From positions 17,097,501 to 17,161,500 of the forward strand of contig CM076143.1 in NCBI GenBank assembly GCA_038025085.1: 64,000 nt of DNA, in the 5' to 3' direction. Positions 22,458-33,168 of this stretch are shown here, piece by piece. How positions within the stretch are numbered: the stretch's first letter is position 1; every line of letters begins with the position of its first letter. The notes below the pieces were generated by a model. The model had not been told where the DNA came from, did not search any database, and worked only from the letters and a program-made list of their open reading frames with translations. The translations under genes were made by a program, and so were the position numbers. Origin of the DNA: Tetragonia tetragonoides. Lineage: Eukaryota > Streptophyta > Magnoliopsida > Caryophyllales > Aizoaceae.

Positions 22458-24010
22458 CTACTCCTCCTTGTCTTTGAATTCGGGCTGTTGGACGGGCTCG
22501 CTAGGCTCATCAAGTTCCATTCGTTCTTTTGGAGCCCATCGTTCCCTACCATAGCTAGAAGAGGCCTCGTGATCATTGGGCCCAATTGGAGCTACTTGTT
22601 TGACCGAGTGGGCCGGATTCTTTCTCTTCTTAGATTGGGCCTTTGCCTTGCCTTTTCCCTTACCCTTACTTTGGGGCTTGGAAGGTTTAGCGGGCCTATC
22701 AATTGGAGTTATCCTTATACCGCTTGGATCATCATATTTGCGGGTTTCGAACAACTCATTTTCCTCCTCTAGGAGCCTTTGGTTGACTTGATGGTCACCG
22801 CTCCAAATCCGCTCCTCATAAAAGCTAGACATCCCGTTTGAATGCGGGTATACCGGCTTAGTCCACACTTGGCGACGGTTCCAATGTCGTTCCCAATTAG
22901 ACACCAAGGAGGATGTTAAAGGCCTTTGGCAAGGAGGTTCACAACTTACATTCGGAATCCTTTGCCTTAAGTCGTATTGGCGGAGGAGGCGATTCGGTAG
23001 GAAGAACGTCAAATTATACAAACCAATGATCCTCGTAGAGGGCACATTCTCACTACACCCTACGATCTTGGTGGTACGCCACCATGGGACAAACCAAGCC
23101 GGTAGGATGTTGGTATAGAAGTATGCTATCCATTCCTCCCGAGAGGATTCGGAGAACTTTCGGCGCCTCGCCGAAAAATGCTTAGGGAGGAACTTCCTAG
23201 TGTCTATTGGGGCCTCAAGCAGGCGGAGCCTCTCTTGAAGCCATATCTACACAAAAACAACAAAAGAAAAATTCAAGTCAATACAAGATGAGAATTTCAC
23301 CAAATAAAGTTAAGTCCACAAAGATTAAGGCTTCATCACAAAAATTACTTGAAGGAGTAAAGGGCTCCCGGTGAAGGACTCTTGAGGGTTGCTCTTGAGC
23401 CTATCTAAAGCAAGGATTGTCTCTCCCACGACCAAGTGCATAGGAGAGCTATCCCACTGAATTTGCTAGGTCACCCTAATAAGGCAAGCTTTGCTCCTAT
23501 TGATGGTCATCTTCTTCTCTGAAGTAATAAGAGCATCTTCATTACCACCAACAAACAAATAACGATGGAGGAGGCAAAATACAAAGGCCCGCTTCTTGTA
23601 CCTCATATCCATCGCATCCTGGGCCTTGGAGGTGAAGAAAGTCACAAGCTTGGCAAGATCAACATCCCCACCATGAAGCACTTGACCCGCCTGACGGGGA
23701 GACAACCCAATGTACCTTTGAAAATCACCCACAAAAGCATTCGCCAAGTAAGGAACGGCGGCAGGCTTTCGGTTGGAAAGCCAATTATATCGGAGAACTC
23801 CTCTACCAAAGGGCACATCTCATGAGCACCGAAACGAAAGACATGGAATTTTGGGTCCCAAAACTCAATAGAAGCATGAAGAAAATCCCACAAAATCTTG
23901 ACCTACTTGAGGTGAAAGAAGGCATTGAGGTGGAAGGGAGTAAGTTCTAACCTCTCCTCTACAGTCATGGAAGCCAACCAAGCATTAAAGACATCATCAA
24001 AGTTCACCAT
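22458..24010 (-). pseudogene. Element B antisense gene 1 (DUF7745-like), two exons
   Basis: Counterpart of the gene at 9243-10815 in element A. The start at 24010 (MVNFDDVFNAWL) is chosen by alignment. Exon 1 has HVFRFGAHEMCPLVEEF, YIGLSPRQAGQV and YKKRAFVFCLLHRYLFVGG, and ends at about 23349 with CTTCAA then GTAATT. The intron (23247-23348, 102 bp) ends in TTGTGTAG. Exon 2 begins IWLQERLRLLEAP, contains YNLTFFLPNRLLRQYDLRQ, a Lys/Ser-rich KGKGKGKAKAQSKKRK stretch (possible nuclear localisation) and an acidic tail. Lesions: a TAG after FHLK, a frameshift near 23790 and a TAG near 23470. The family resemblance to DUF7745 is from memory; role unknown. Confidence 0.7.
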
Positions 24011-24154
24011 TGTTAAGATTAAGGATTTTCTCTCAAGGAATTCTCTCTCTCTTAGGGTTCAAAGCAAGTGGTGAGAAGAGAAGAGAAAGAAACCCAAGTA
24101 TATAGAGGTTATGGTTGGATTCTCGTCGAAAAATTAAGGAAATTCAGACAACCG
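24011..24154 (-). promoter_or_regulatory. Putative promoter and leader of element B antisense gene 1
   Basis: On the minus strand CTCTATATACTTGGG (about 24095-24109) lies about 90 bases before the ATG. The leader is C/T-rich with AACCCTAAGAGAGAGAGAA. The LTR has a comparable order: palindromic array, C/T-rich stretch with TATATAAA, then AACCTTAGGGTT. Confidence 0.5.
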
Positions 24155-24345
24155 ACGAAAAAGGGGTCTGGCGGCCTTGAAGCTAGTCCAGACGGCTTAG
24201 CCGCTAGGACGAGCGGGTTAGCCGCTCCAGCAAGCGGCTTGACCGCTAGGACAAGCGGCCAAACCGCAAGCCCAAGCGGCATAGCCGCTTGCCCAAGCGG
24301 CAACCGCTAGAGCTCTAGCACAACAGCTAGGAGCTCTAGCGGTCA
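24155..24345. repeat. 21-bp palindromic GC array upstream of antisense gene 1 (element B)
   Basis: Units of about 21 bp such as AGCGGCTTGACCGCTAGGAC, AGCGGCCAAACCGCAAGCCC and AGCGGCATAGCCGCTTGCCC follow each other. Each has GCGG and CCGC arms around five to six bases. Because 21 is a multiple of three the array reads as seven-residue repeats in open frames; I do not call a protein. Confidence 0.85.
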
Positions 24346-24854
24346 CCCTGTATAGGCGCCTGGTGTGCTCTTTCACGAGAGACCTCGGTCCACCCGACCC
24401 CACGCTTGATCGAGTTCTACCTTCCTAATTCCCACTTGGACAGATTTTGGAAGCCTTCCCTTATATTTTTCTTACCTTAAATTTCGGCTCTTGCCACTTT
24501 TCTATTTATTCCCTTTTGTTTTCTTTCCTTCTTTTTATTTTGATTATCAAGTTCCACTTTTATTCCTTTTATTTTCTGATTCTCTATTTCCTTTATTAAT
24601 ATTTTCCCCTTTTGATTATCTTTTTCTATTTTGCTTTTCTTTACTTTATTTTAGGGGAAGGGGTACCCCAAATGTGCTAAATTCTCGGGAATCCTAAATT
24701 TCCGAATGTTGTGATTTGTGGTTTCCCACTCGGAAATGAGTTGATTAAGTTCACATATGGGCATTTGCGTGATATTTTTGTGCGTAAATAAAATGCAATA
24801 ATTTGTAGCAGGTTTAATACAAGCCCGAAAGTTCGAAATGCACTACAACAAATA
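24346..24854. other. Spacer between antisense genes of element B
   Basis: GGCGCCTGG at 24355 and the CTTTCACGAGAG stretch read on the minus strand like the LTR sequence at 13370-13401. The rest is T-rich with a GGGGAAGGGGTACCCC motif at 24654-24669. No gene is supported. Confidence 0.5.
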
Positions 24855-27800
24855 TCACTGGCCATCTTCGCCAGTACTCGGACTCGCCTGAGACGACTCT
24901 CCGGGTCCACTCGATGATGGAGCACCTGAAGGACCGGGCTGAGACATCGCCCAAGCTCTAGGGTCAAAAGCAAATAATGAACCCGTCAAGTAAGCAGGAT
25001 CCAATGAATGGCGCGGTGGCTCCTACATGCCTGGATCAGCCATACCCCGTACTCTCCTGACTCCAAGAACCCCTTGGAGGGATTGGAGGATACATGGGCA
25101 TATGATAGCCTGGATACCCCATATAGGGAGGCGGTGCAGGCCACTACGGAAGAGAAGGCACTTGGGGCGAGCTCCCCGTATCCACTCTAGCTCGAGGCGT
25201 CCCCTGACGCACCTCTGTACTCTCCTGCCTAGGAGGAGGACATTGCGGTGTAGACACCAACTCCGGAGTACGAACAACCGAAGGACTTGGAGGCCTCACA
25301 ACGTGAATGGGCTGCGAAAACAAGCCCAAAGTCAGAAAATTACAAAAAATTCAAATCAAGCACTATTACTTGAAATGAACATACGTCTCGAACGTGGGAC
25401 CGACGACTCGTGCATGCACTCCGAGACATGAATCTGGAAATCAGATTCTTAAAGGCATGCATGCCTCTATAGATCTTCCGCGTCTCCGCAACATCCAACT
25501 GCGCACATAAAAGAAAGAGTCAGTATAAATACAGAGGAAACATTTGCAAATTACAATGAATTCTCACTTACCCCCCCCCCTACAGCCACCTGGTAGAGGC
25601 AATCCCTCAACCTTCTCATTGAGGCCACGAAACTCAGGAACCTGTATAACCTGAGGGGACTCGTCCGCTCCAGTATAACTCACCGACATGGTAGTAGGAG
25701 TAGGACGCGGAGAAGAGACAGCCGAGGAACTCGCAGCACTCTGCAAAGACTTAAAAATATTAGATGCATTTCTAAATTTCCAAACGAAATTAGGAAACAA
25801 AGTACGTTACTTACCGGGTCGGTAGAGAAGTTGGGGCACAACCAAGCCTCCACAAAGTCAGTATATGCCACCATAAGATCCACCTCAGGATCAGCCGGAA
25901 GCAAATACTCGAGGGCGTTCGCGCCCCGACAGTAGCCGCCCTTACCTGCTCCACGGTAAGGTGACGAACATAAAGCATAGAATCCGGAGGATCCAAGGGA
26001 ATCCTCGGAGCCGGAAGGTCGGAGAAAGTCTGCCTAATCAGTCTCTCTCTCAAAAACCACTCAAAGCCGAAGGGACCCTTAATAAGGATCCTCCCCTGGT
26101 CGTACTCCCAAGCACCCAAAAATCTATCCGAGAGTCCCGGGAGGTAATCCGTCCAGGGGAACCAATCGACCTGCAAAAGCAAGAATGAGCACATAAAAGG
26201 ATAAAAGGACGGAAAAAGCACAAAGGAAAGTTGCTTACATCCTGAGCGGTCAAGGGATATATCGTCTCCCTAAGGGTGTGCAGCGTAGTAAATGGGCAAG
26301 ATGCCCGTCCCTGCCAGGTCTGCATCGCTGGAAAGGACAAATCCCTTGTCTCGAGAAGAGGGGCAAGGTCAGAGAAATGCTCATAAAACCAAATCTAAGA
26401 CATGCAAAGTATATGGATTAGGCACAAGTTATTAATAAAGAGCCAAAAAAACACAAAGTATAAGAAGGGTAAAAGGAAATTACCTCCATAACCTTCCAAT
26501 AATCGACTAAGGAGACGTGAGACGCGCCCTCCTCTCCACTAAGGCGGCTGGACTACCTCAAACACCGTAGAAGACAAGAGTATGCGGGAAGACCCCAATT
26601 GTACTCAGCAACTCTGTCCAAGTCCCCCAAGCACGGGAAATAGCAAACATGGTACCTACTAGCTTTATCCGAAAAGACGGAACAAGCTAGAACATAGGCC
26701 AAGAATAGGCGAGCGTGCTGCTCCACCGTGGCCTTCTTCAACTTCCTCGGGTTGGTCAGGAACTGGACCATAACGTCAGTCTGGCCGTACTCCCTACCAT
26801 CCCAGTTGGCCCCAAAAAGGCCAAACATCTCCACCGTGACCTCCCTACTCAGATCTCCATAAGTGACAGGAGTACCAGTGCAAGGGAGCCCGGAAATGAG
26901 ACCAAACTCGAAAGGGGTGATCATGATCTTACCCATAGGAAAATGAAAGGTACTGGTAGTGTCCTAGTACCGCTCCGCAAGACCTCTAACTAGCAAGCGG
27001 TTGGAGCGCTCCGCAGAAGCAATGGACGCTAAAAAGTGACCGAAACCACAACGCTCCACAATAGCGTCGGCGGAAGGAGTCACATACCTACGGGCTTTCT
27101 CGATACCCGAAAGGCTACCATAACCCCGCATGGCAGTGTCGACGTCCTAAACAACACAATAATTGCAAAGACAATCAGCTAGGTGATCCTAGTAACAATT
27201 ACCAGTCTCCGGTTTAGTCCTAAATTTTTGCAATTCGTAAAAATTAGCATTTTAGCTAAACCAATATGACAAGAGTAATTTTTAAAGAGAACGAATTTCA
27301 CACAAGTTTATTCTCCACAAATATACAAAAAAAAAAAAAAAAAAAAAACATTTACCACCACAACAAAAATAAACTTCATTCAAGTTTATTTTCACAGAAT
27401 ATATATATAATTGCAACGAAAATAAATTTCATACAAATTCATTTTCCCTTATTAAAGATGAATTTCACACAAATTCATTATATTCTTCACATGCATTTAT
27501 AATACAAGAATCCTACGGGAATTCGCAAATTAGCCAAAAAAAAAAAAAAAATTCACGCAAATTGGTTTTTCCACATTTAGCTACACTACAGTTCTCAACC
27601 TAGAAATTCTATGTTTGCCTACACATGATTTTCTAAGTGTAAAAGAGCAAAATGAAGAAAAAAAAAATGACATACCCGACATTTGGTACCAACGGTAACC
27701 AAATGCTCCTTCTTCTTGAAAACGAGATCGCTGGGCTCCCAACGATCGGTAGGATGAAAATCACTACGAGTGAACTCATCCTGGACTAACCGGCTCTCAC

Positions 27801-27915
27801 CCACTCGGTGATGGGGTATACCGAAAACGAAAATCCGAGTGAAAACATTCGGGGCCTCATGAACAACAATCTCTTGCCCTTTCCTCTTCCTACCTCCTCT
27901 AAGTTTAGGAGCCAT
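24855..27915 (-). pseudogene. Element B antisense gene 2, plant mobile domain (PMD)-like, multi-exon
   Basis: Starts MAPKLRGGRKRKGQE at 27915, as in element A. Exon 1 ends near 27676 (CGG then GTATGT). Exon 2 begins after TTGTTTAG near 27147 and carries the mobile-domain signature: a DTTSTFHFPMGKIMITPFEF stretch (near 26960-26900), then PCTGTPV, and LFLAYVLACSVFSDK. Exon 3 (after TGTCTTAG near 26395) has FYEHFSDLAP. Exon 4 (after TTTTGCAG near 26170) has FPWTDYLPGLSD and PRIPLDPPDSML. Smaller exons lie down to 25030, and the last ends ASPSTGEDGQ at 24855. Stops occur at RY*DTT (where A has Trp) and after LLRCLR. PMD proteins act in silencing and meristem upkeep in plants and recur in transposons; its role in this element is unknown. 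Confidence 0.65.
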
Positions 27916-28164
27916 GATGAAGAGCAAAAATGGAGTTTTTGGAAATTTGAGTGAAACTCACAAAACTCACAAATTCACACAATTTTGAGTTTTGACACTC
28001 AAAAACACAAGAACAACTAGCAAAATCAAGTTCTACTAAGAATTTGAGTAAGAAAACCTCAAGATTTAGAGCTAGGGGCTTTGAGGGAGGTTGAAAACTT
28101 GAGTAAAAATGGAGGAGAGAGAAAGGAGAAAGCTCGAAATTGGGAAGATGACCCATTTCTGCCT

Positions 28165-28410
28165 CCCCCTTTTCTTTTATGCATACCCTTGAAAAAAACC
28201 TAATGGACGGTCAAACCGCCTACGTGGACGGTCAAACCGCCCAGCTGGCGGTCAGACCGCAAGGCGAGCAGCTTGGCCGCTAGTCCCAACGGCTTGACCG
28301 TTTGGGTGAGCGGTTCAACCGCTCCACTAAGCGGCATACCCACTCCAGCAAGCGGTTCAGCCACTCCACCTAGCGGTTCAACCGCTTGATGTGGCGGCTT
28401 GACCGCCTGG
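28165..28410. repeat. 21-bp palindromic GC array upstream of antisense gene 2 (element B)
   Basis: About ten units of roughly 21 bp: GACGGTCAAACCGCC, GAGCGGTTCAACCGCTCC, AGCGGTTCAGCCACTCC and variants, each with GCGG/CCGC arms. The minus strand then has a TATA-like GCATAAAAG near 28172-28180. The array ends about 290 bases before the ATG at 27915. It is the third array type in this element, after the LTRs and antisense gene 1. Confidence 0.8.
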
Positions 28411-28587
28411 CCCACTCTCTCACCTCTGACGTTTTATGGGCCATTGGTTCAAAATCAGTGGGCCCCACACGAGGTCCATAGCAGTTATTTGCTCGCCAAA
28501 GTCCGTTTGTACATTTAAACTCGGCCAAATGGCATGGGCTCACAGCCGACATAAAGTCTGAGCAACATTTTATTACCCTTTTACTAC

Positions 28588-29140
28588 TCATCTTATTTCT
28601 AACGAAATACATTTATTGTGTAACCTACAGCATAGGATTCCCCTTCGACTGAAAATCGAAGGACGTTTATTGTCTGACCTACAGCATAGGGTCCCCTTCG
28701 ACTAAAAATCGAAGAATTTTTATCTTTTATCTTATTTCTAACGAAATACATTTATTGTATAACCTACAGCATAGGGTTCCCCTTCGACTGAAAATCGAAG
28801 GATATTTATTGTTTGACCTACAGCATAGGGTCCCCTTCGACTGAAAATCGAAGGACTTTTATCTCTTACCTTATTTTCTAACGAAATATTTTCTTTATTG
28901 TGTAACCTACAGCATAGGGTCCCCTTCGACTGATAATCGAAGGATAATTAATGTGTAACCTACAGCATAGGGTCCCCTTCGACCGATAATCGAAGGGCGT
29001 TTATTGTGTAACCTACAGCATAGGGTCCCCTTCGACTGATAATCGAAGGACGTTTATTGTGTAACCTACAGCATAGGGTTCCCCATCGACTAAAAATCAA
29101 AGGATTTTTATTGTGTGACCTACAGCATAGGGTCAAACAC
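28588..29140 (+). repeat. 53-54 bp hairpin satellite before the 3' LTR of element B
   Basis: Nine copies of ACCTACAGCATAGGGT begin at 28623, 28677, 28762, 28816, 28905, 28958, 29011, 29064 and 29118. The basic step is 53-54 bp; two steps are 85 and 89 bp because they include an extra TTATTTCTAACGAAATA segment. Most units include CCTTCGA...TCGAAGG, a perfect 7-bp stem with a loop of about seven bases. The place, between antisense genes and 3' LTR, is the hypervariable 3' region of Tat elements that is known to give rise to satellites. Confidence 0.9.
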
Positions 29141-29277
29141 TCGGTCAAATAAACCGGGAAATTTATTACTCTAAAATGATTATTTATCTTTAACTGATTG
29201 TCACCTCCCTCAGTTTGCCTATTTTATTGCAGGTATTGGCACAGGAATACTTTGACCTTCGCTCTATTCGAGCTCGG

Positions 29278-29293
29278 CCAAAGTAGGGGCTTC
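29278..29293 (+). other. Polypurine tract of element B
   Basis: CCAAAGTAGGGGCTTC lies directly before the 3' LTR start at 29294; AAAGTAGGGG is the likely plus-strand primer. It is shorter and less pure than is usual. Confidence 0.55.
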
Positions 29294-30901
29294 TGTAGAC
29301 ACCAAAAATTGGGTCTATAATAAGTCCCCGTAAAATCCCGATGATCGAACTTGGGTTGCGAGAATAATTGCTCTGATGATTAGCCCAGTTCATTTAAATT
29401 AACCAGTGGAAGCCTCTTGTAAAAGTGATCCAAACCAGTTGGACTCAATTCAATTGGAGTCCAAAACTAAGAGATAGGCCTCTTTGAACCTAAGGACCTG
29501 AAAGGGAACCCAAACCCGTGAGTCAACCCTTGGTCAAACAAGGGAACTCAGGGAAATCCCGCGTGGACCCCCTCAGAAGAGCCTCCCCCGCGTGAAATGC
29601 ACGTCAGGCGCCTATACAGTAATGTCGCTCCAGGTCCAAGCGGCCACGCTTGAGCTCAAGCGGTGGCCGCTAGGACAAGCGGTTGTGCCGCTAGCCCAAG
29701 CGGCTTGACCGCTTCCCTTGCGGCTAAGCCGCTTGCCAAGTGGTTTGACCGCTTGTCCTGCCAGCTTGGCCGCTTGGCCTAGCTGTATGGCCGCGTGAAC
29801 CTTTTCTCGCGGACGGCGAACTCGAGGCCCATTCGATTTCCGTGTCAAACCCTGGCAGCTCCCCCTCTTCTGTATAAACAAACCTTAGGGTTCAGTTGAA
29901 GAGGTTGGACATTCTCTCTAAAGGGTTGGGAATTTTAGAGGTTAGTCTGTTGGTTGGCAGTTTCTCTCTCAAGTTGGAGACCCCTAGGTTGAAAACTCTC
30001 TCTCTCTCTCTCTTACATTAAACCAGAAATTTTGATTTTACTCCTTCTTTAGGATTAGCCCTAGCACCACAAAATAAGCCTTCACACTTCATCAAGAGCA
30101 TGACTTCAAGCAATATAACCCATTAAGTTCATTGTGAGCATCCAGGTAATCCAACCTGAGGGTTTTCAATAATTTTTATACTGCTTGTTATTACTGACGA
30201 TTTTGGTTTATGTGATATGTACATGCATGGCGCGTTTTGGGCGAAAGGGCTTGTATTAAGCCTAATTGTTGGATGAATGCATGCCTTTAATTTTGCTATT
30301 TATTGCTTTTGTTATGAATGCTTTGTTTGTGGATTGGTGGATAAATTATGTGTTTGTCCTCTAACTTGCAGGTTTTAGCATATTTATCGTTTTTTAGCAA
30401 TAAAATCATGTAACTTGATAAATTGTTAAAAGTGGTCACAATAATAATATTTGCTCAACCCATTAGTTAAAACTAGGAATTTGGACAAATTGAACCTTGT
30501 TTGGAACCGTAACATTAATAATTATATTGAATCGATTAGTAAAGGCCGTTGTTGTTAACGGGCGAGTTGGGTATCTAACACCTTCCTAGCTCGTACCTAC
30601 GCCCCCGAACTCATTTATGAAGTCAATTTCCCCAATAAGGATTGGGGTGCACAGGAGTTGAGTTGACGTCTTTCTAGACTATCGACTTGACTCCAAGGTT
30701 TCAAAATTACCTTAAAATTTGGTGACGACTTCCGACAATCTTAATTATGTCCTTGGTGCATAAATCTTTACGTGCATTCACACTCAAAAATTCACGAAAC
30801 TCGAACACCATCGCGCTCTCCCAGGCTGTCCGGAAACCCGAACTCGAAAAGGGTCGAAGGAAGACGCGCGAAAAGAGGGGAGTAAAATACTGCAGCCTAC
30901 A
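29294..30901 (+). repeat. Element B 3' LTR
   Basis: Starts TGTAGACACC and ends GCCTACA, followed by GGCCT. Compared with the 5' LTR it lacks about 20 bp near 29344, has a longer palindromic array (29635-29795, about 50 bp more) and a changed TATA box (TGTATAAA). The length difference and substitutions show long independent decay. Confidence 0.95.
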
Positions 30902-32238
30902 GGCCTCCCTGTATTGCTGAAGAGTCTGCAGAGGCGCAGGACACCTATGACGCCACGCCCTACAAACCAGGAAGTCTAACTCCCAACCCGTAGGCGCCAT
31001 GTCCGGGAAGTGCTCAAAAACCCAAGGCTACATCAAAACATAAAATTAAGCACCGCACACTTAAATCATGCAAATCACGAAAAGAAAATACAAAGAAAAA
31101 ACGCACCTGCAACACCTTCCAAAAGCCACATAAGCTCACGGGAGGAAGAGTCGATTGCTTGTACCCCTCATCGTTCACGCGGCAGGCTTACCGCATGCAT
31201 CTCAACAGGTTGGCGTAGCCCGGCAACCCCCAATTGTAGTCTCTCATTCTCTCCCAGTCCAACAGGCTCGGGAGGTAGATGGCGTGAATGCGCTCCCCCT
31301 TATCACCAAAGATGGTGGTGACAAGGAGGTAGGCGATAAACATCCTCGGCTTTTGCTCCACCGAGGTATTCTTCTTATACCTCGGGTCCTTCAAAGAAGT
31401 AAAGAGCTCGCTATAGGAACGGTAATGGTGACTCCAAGTGTTTCCCCAAGGGCCAAATAGCTCCACCATCTCCGCCTTACGCTTCCAAATGGAAAAGTCA
31501 TATACAATAGGCGTACCCACGCAAGGTACCCGGATCAACATAGCAAACTCCAAGGGAGTGATCATCATCTCCCCATTAGGGAAATGGAACGTGTTGGTGG
31601 TGTCCCAAAAATGCTCCAAAGTTAAACGGACAATACACCTCTTGACTCGCTCAACCGAGTCCGCCGCTTTCAAAAGGGGCCCAAACCCTGCATTTAAGAC
31701 CGCGTCTTGCACCTCTTTGGGCAAGATTTCATAAAGCTTAATCGAAGAACCATAGTTCCCATGGGCCTTCAAATTCCCATCGGGTTCCTATGATCAAGTT
31801 TGCAATCTCTTAGGTTCACATTTCAATCAAATGTTCGATCCTAGGCATGTTTCTAAGTTCGTTCAAGCCGCGCAAGATCACATGCGCTACAAGCTTGACA
31901 ATTGCATACAATCTCTACACAAATTCCATTCAAGGCAATGCATATAAACTTAAATTTAATGCATAAGACTATGAATTCAAAGTTGGAAGGCTTACCACGA
32001 ACTTGGAAGCCCAACAGCTCAAGCGAGTCGCCGGTCGGAAAAGCAACTCCGATCGATCCCAAACAATGTCGGGCATCCTATCCGACCGGGTGTATCGATC
32101 TTGAGGGAAAGCCACATTGGGCTTCCTCTTTGAAGGCTTCACATGAGAAGGAAAAGCCTTGGTGAAGATGTCGATTTCCTCGACCTCCTCTCGCACCTCG
32201 GTCCTCCTACTCCTCCTCTTTGCCAATTTTGGAGCCAT
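30902..32238 (-). pseudogene. Element A antisense gene 2, 5' exons with plant mobile domain
   Basis: Starts MAPKLAKRRSRRTEV at 32238; exon 1 ends near 31996 (TTCGTG then GTAAGC). Exon 2 (31787 to about 31108) begins EPDGNLKAHGNYG and has the mobile-domain core: HFWDTTNTFHFPNGEMMIT, PCVGTPI, ELFGPWGN, FIAYLLVTTIFGDKG and YNWGLPGYANLLRCMR, then a TAA. The stop is at the same codon as in element B. Exon 3 starts at 31027 (after TTTTGATGTAG) with FEHFPDMAP and runs LQQYREA into the target-site duplication at 30902-30906; its continuation LLRLDWHK is at 13049-13026. The basic N terminus (KLAKRRSRR) may be a nuclear signal. Product function is unknown. Confidence 0.75.
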
Positions 32239-32564
32239 AGAAGAAGGATGAGCAAGCAAGCAAGAACAAACAAGCAAAAATGGAGATTTTCGGATTTTCT
32301 CTCTCCAAGGGTTTCAAAAACCCACTCTCAAATTCACCCCAAATTTGGGAGAAATCACGAATAACTTCAAAATATGCAAAGATTATGCAAAAGTAAGAAA
32401 ATGCAAGCAAAAATGAGAAATTTTGAGCAAGTTTGAGCAAGAAATGAAGTTTGGGCAACAATGGAGGTAGAGAGAGAGTTTCAAAATTTTGGGGAAGAAA
32501 TGACCCAAAATTCGGCTCTCTCCCAATTAAACCCCAATCCGTGCTTCTGAACCGGCCCAACGGC
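32239..32564 (-). other. Leader of element A antisense gene 2
   Basis: Noncoding on the minus strand, rich in TTTCTTGCTC and AAATTTTGAAACTCTC-like stretches. No strong TATA box is seen; a weak TTTAATTGGG lies near 32526. The layout parallels the B leader at 27916-28164. Confidence 0.4.
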
Positions 32565-32720
32565 CCGGTTCAAGGCCGCCCAGGCTCAGCAGCCCAGCCG
32601 CTGGCCCTGGCTGCCAAGCCGGGCGGCCACCCTGAGCACCTCTGCACCGCCAGTTGAGCCGCTGGGCGGGCTCGATAAAGTCGCTCAGCGGCCCTGCGCA
32701 TGGCCGCTGGACCCTTTTTC
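32565..32720. repeat. GC-rich palindromic array upstream of antisense gene 2 (element A)
   Basis: Contains CAGCCCAGCCGCTGGCC, AGCCGGGCGGCC, TTGAGCCGCTGGGCGGG and GCTCAGCGGCC, the same half-sites as the array at 10965-11160. Its place is about 330 bases before the ATG at 32238, which matches the B array at 28165-28410. Confidence 0.7.
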
Positions 32721-32959
32721 TCTTCCGCCTCTCACGCGGCGGGCCCGCAAGGTCAAATTCCGCACGAGATTGCATTTCTCGACCGTTAGAAGCCCGGGAG
32801 ATACGGGCACGTCACCCAAAATGATTTTTTTGCCCCCGCGGCACGGTTTCCTATCCTAGAAACCCGGTATTATCTATTTTCGCAGGCACAAGCATTCAAT
32901 CTAATTAAACTAGCTAGCAAAAAAAATATATCATTAATTAAATTTATCAAGTATAAAAG
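32721..32959. other. Right remnant of element A and junction
   Basis: GC-rich sequence fades into AT-rich sequence at about 32890. Nothing here resembles the LTR sequence at 1-754, so the element appears truncated before its 3' LTR. No feature is supported in the last 70 bases. Confidence 0.4.
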
Positions 32960-33168
32960 TTCCTATTATAGATGAAAGTCAACCCTGTCATGTATAAAAG
33001 TTAACCCAATCATGTATAAAAGTTAACCCGGTCATGTACAAAAGTTAACTCGATCATGTACAAAAGTTAACCCTATCCTGTAGAAAAGTTAACCCAATTA
33101 TGTATATAAGTTAACCAAAGAAAACATGAGTTCTCATAGTTCTTATATAAACAAGGGTTCTCATGGGA

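Larger units (their letters stand above)
13055..30901 (+). mobile_element. Element B: full-length nested Tat/Ogre-like LTR retrotransposon
   Basis: A 17.8-kb element bounded by LTRs with TGTAG...CTACA ends and a perfect GGCCT duplication. Order: 5' LTR, PBS, leader with 69-bp repeats, gag with three zinc knuckles, RT, RNase H, integrase, A-tract, a nested MITE-like insert, two antisense genes, a hairpin satellite, polypurine tract, 3' LTR. No protease is found. The LTRs differ by six substitutions in the first ~130 aligned bases plus a ~20-bp indel, so the insertion is old but younger than element A. It cannot be autonomous: gag lacks its N terminus, protease is missing, and pol has stops and frameshifts. 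Tat clade is assigned from the PBS, gag knuckle form and antisense genes. Confidence 0.95.

Noticed and set aside
24068..24310. Open frames of seven-residue repeats over the GC arrays (also 10967-11167, 28200-28415, 29612-29881)
   Set aside because: A 21-bp period keeps frames open automatically; composition-driven and not conserved as protein between the arrays.
28588..29140. CRISPR-like array of regular repeats
   Set aside because: The units have no variable spacers and lie in the 3' region of a plant retrotransposon; it is a satellite.
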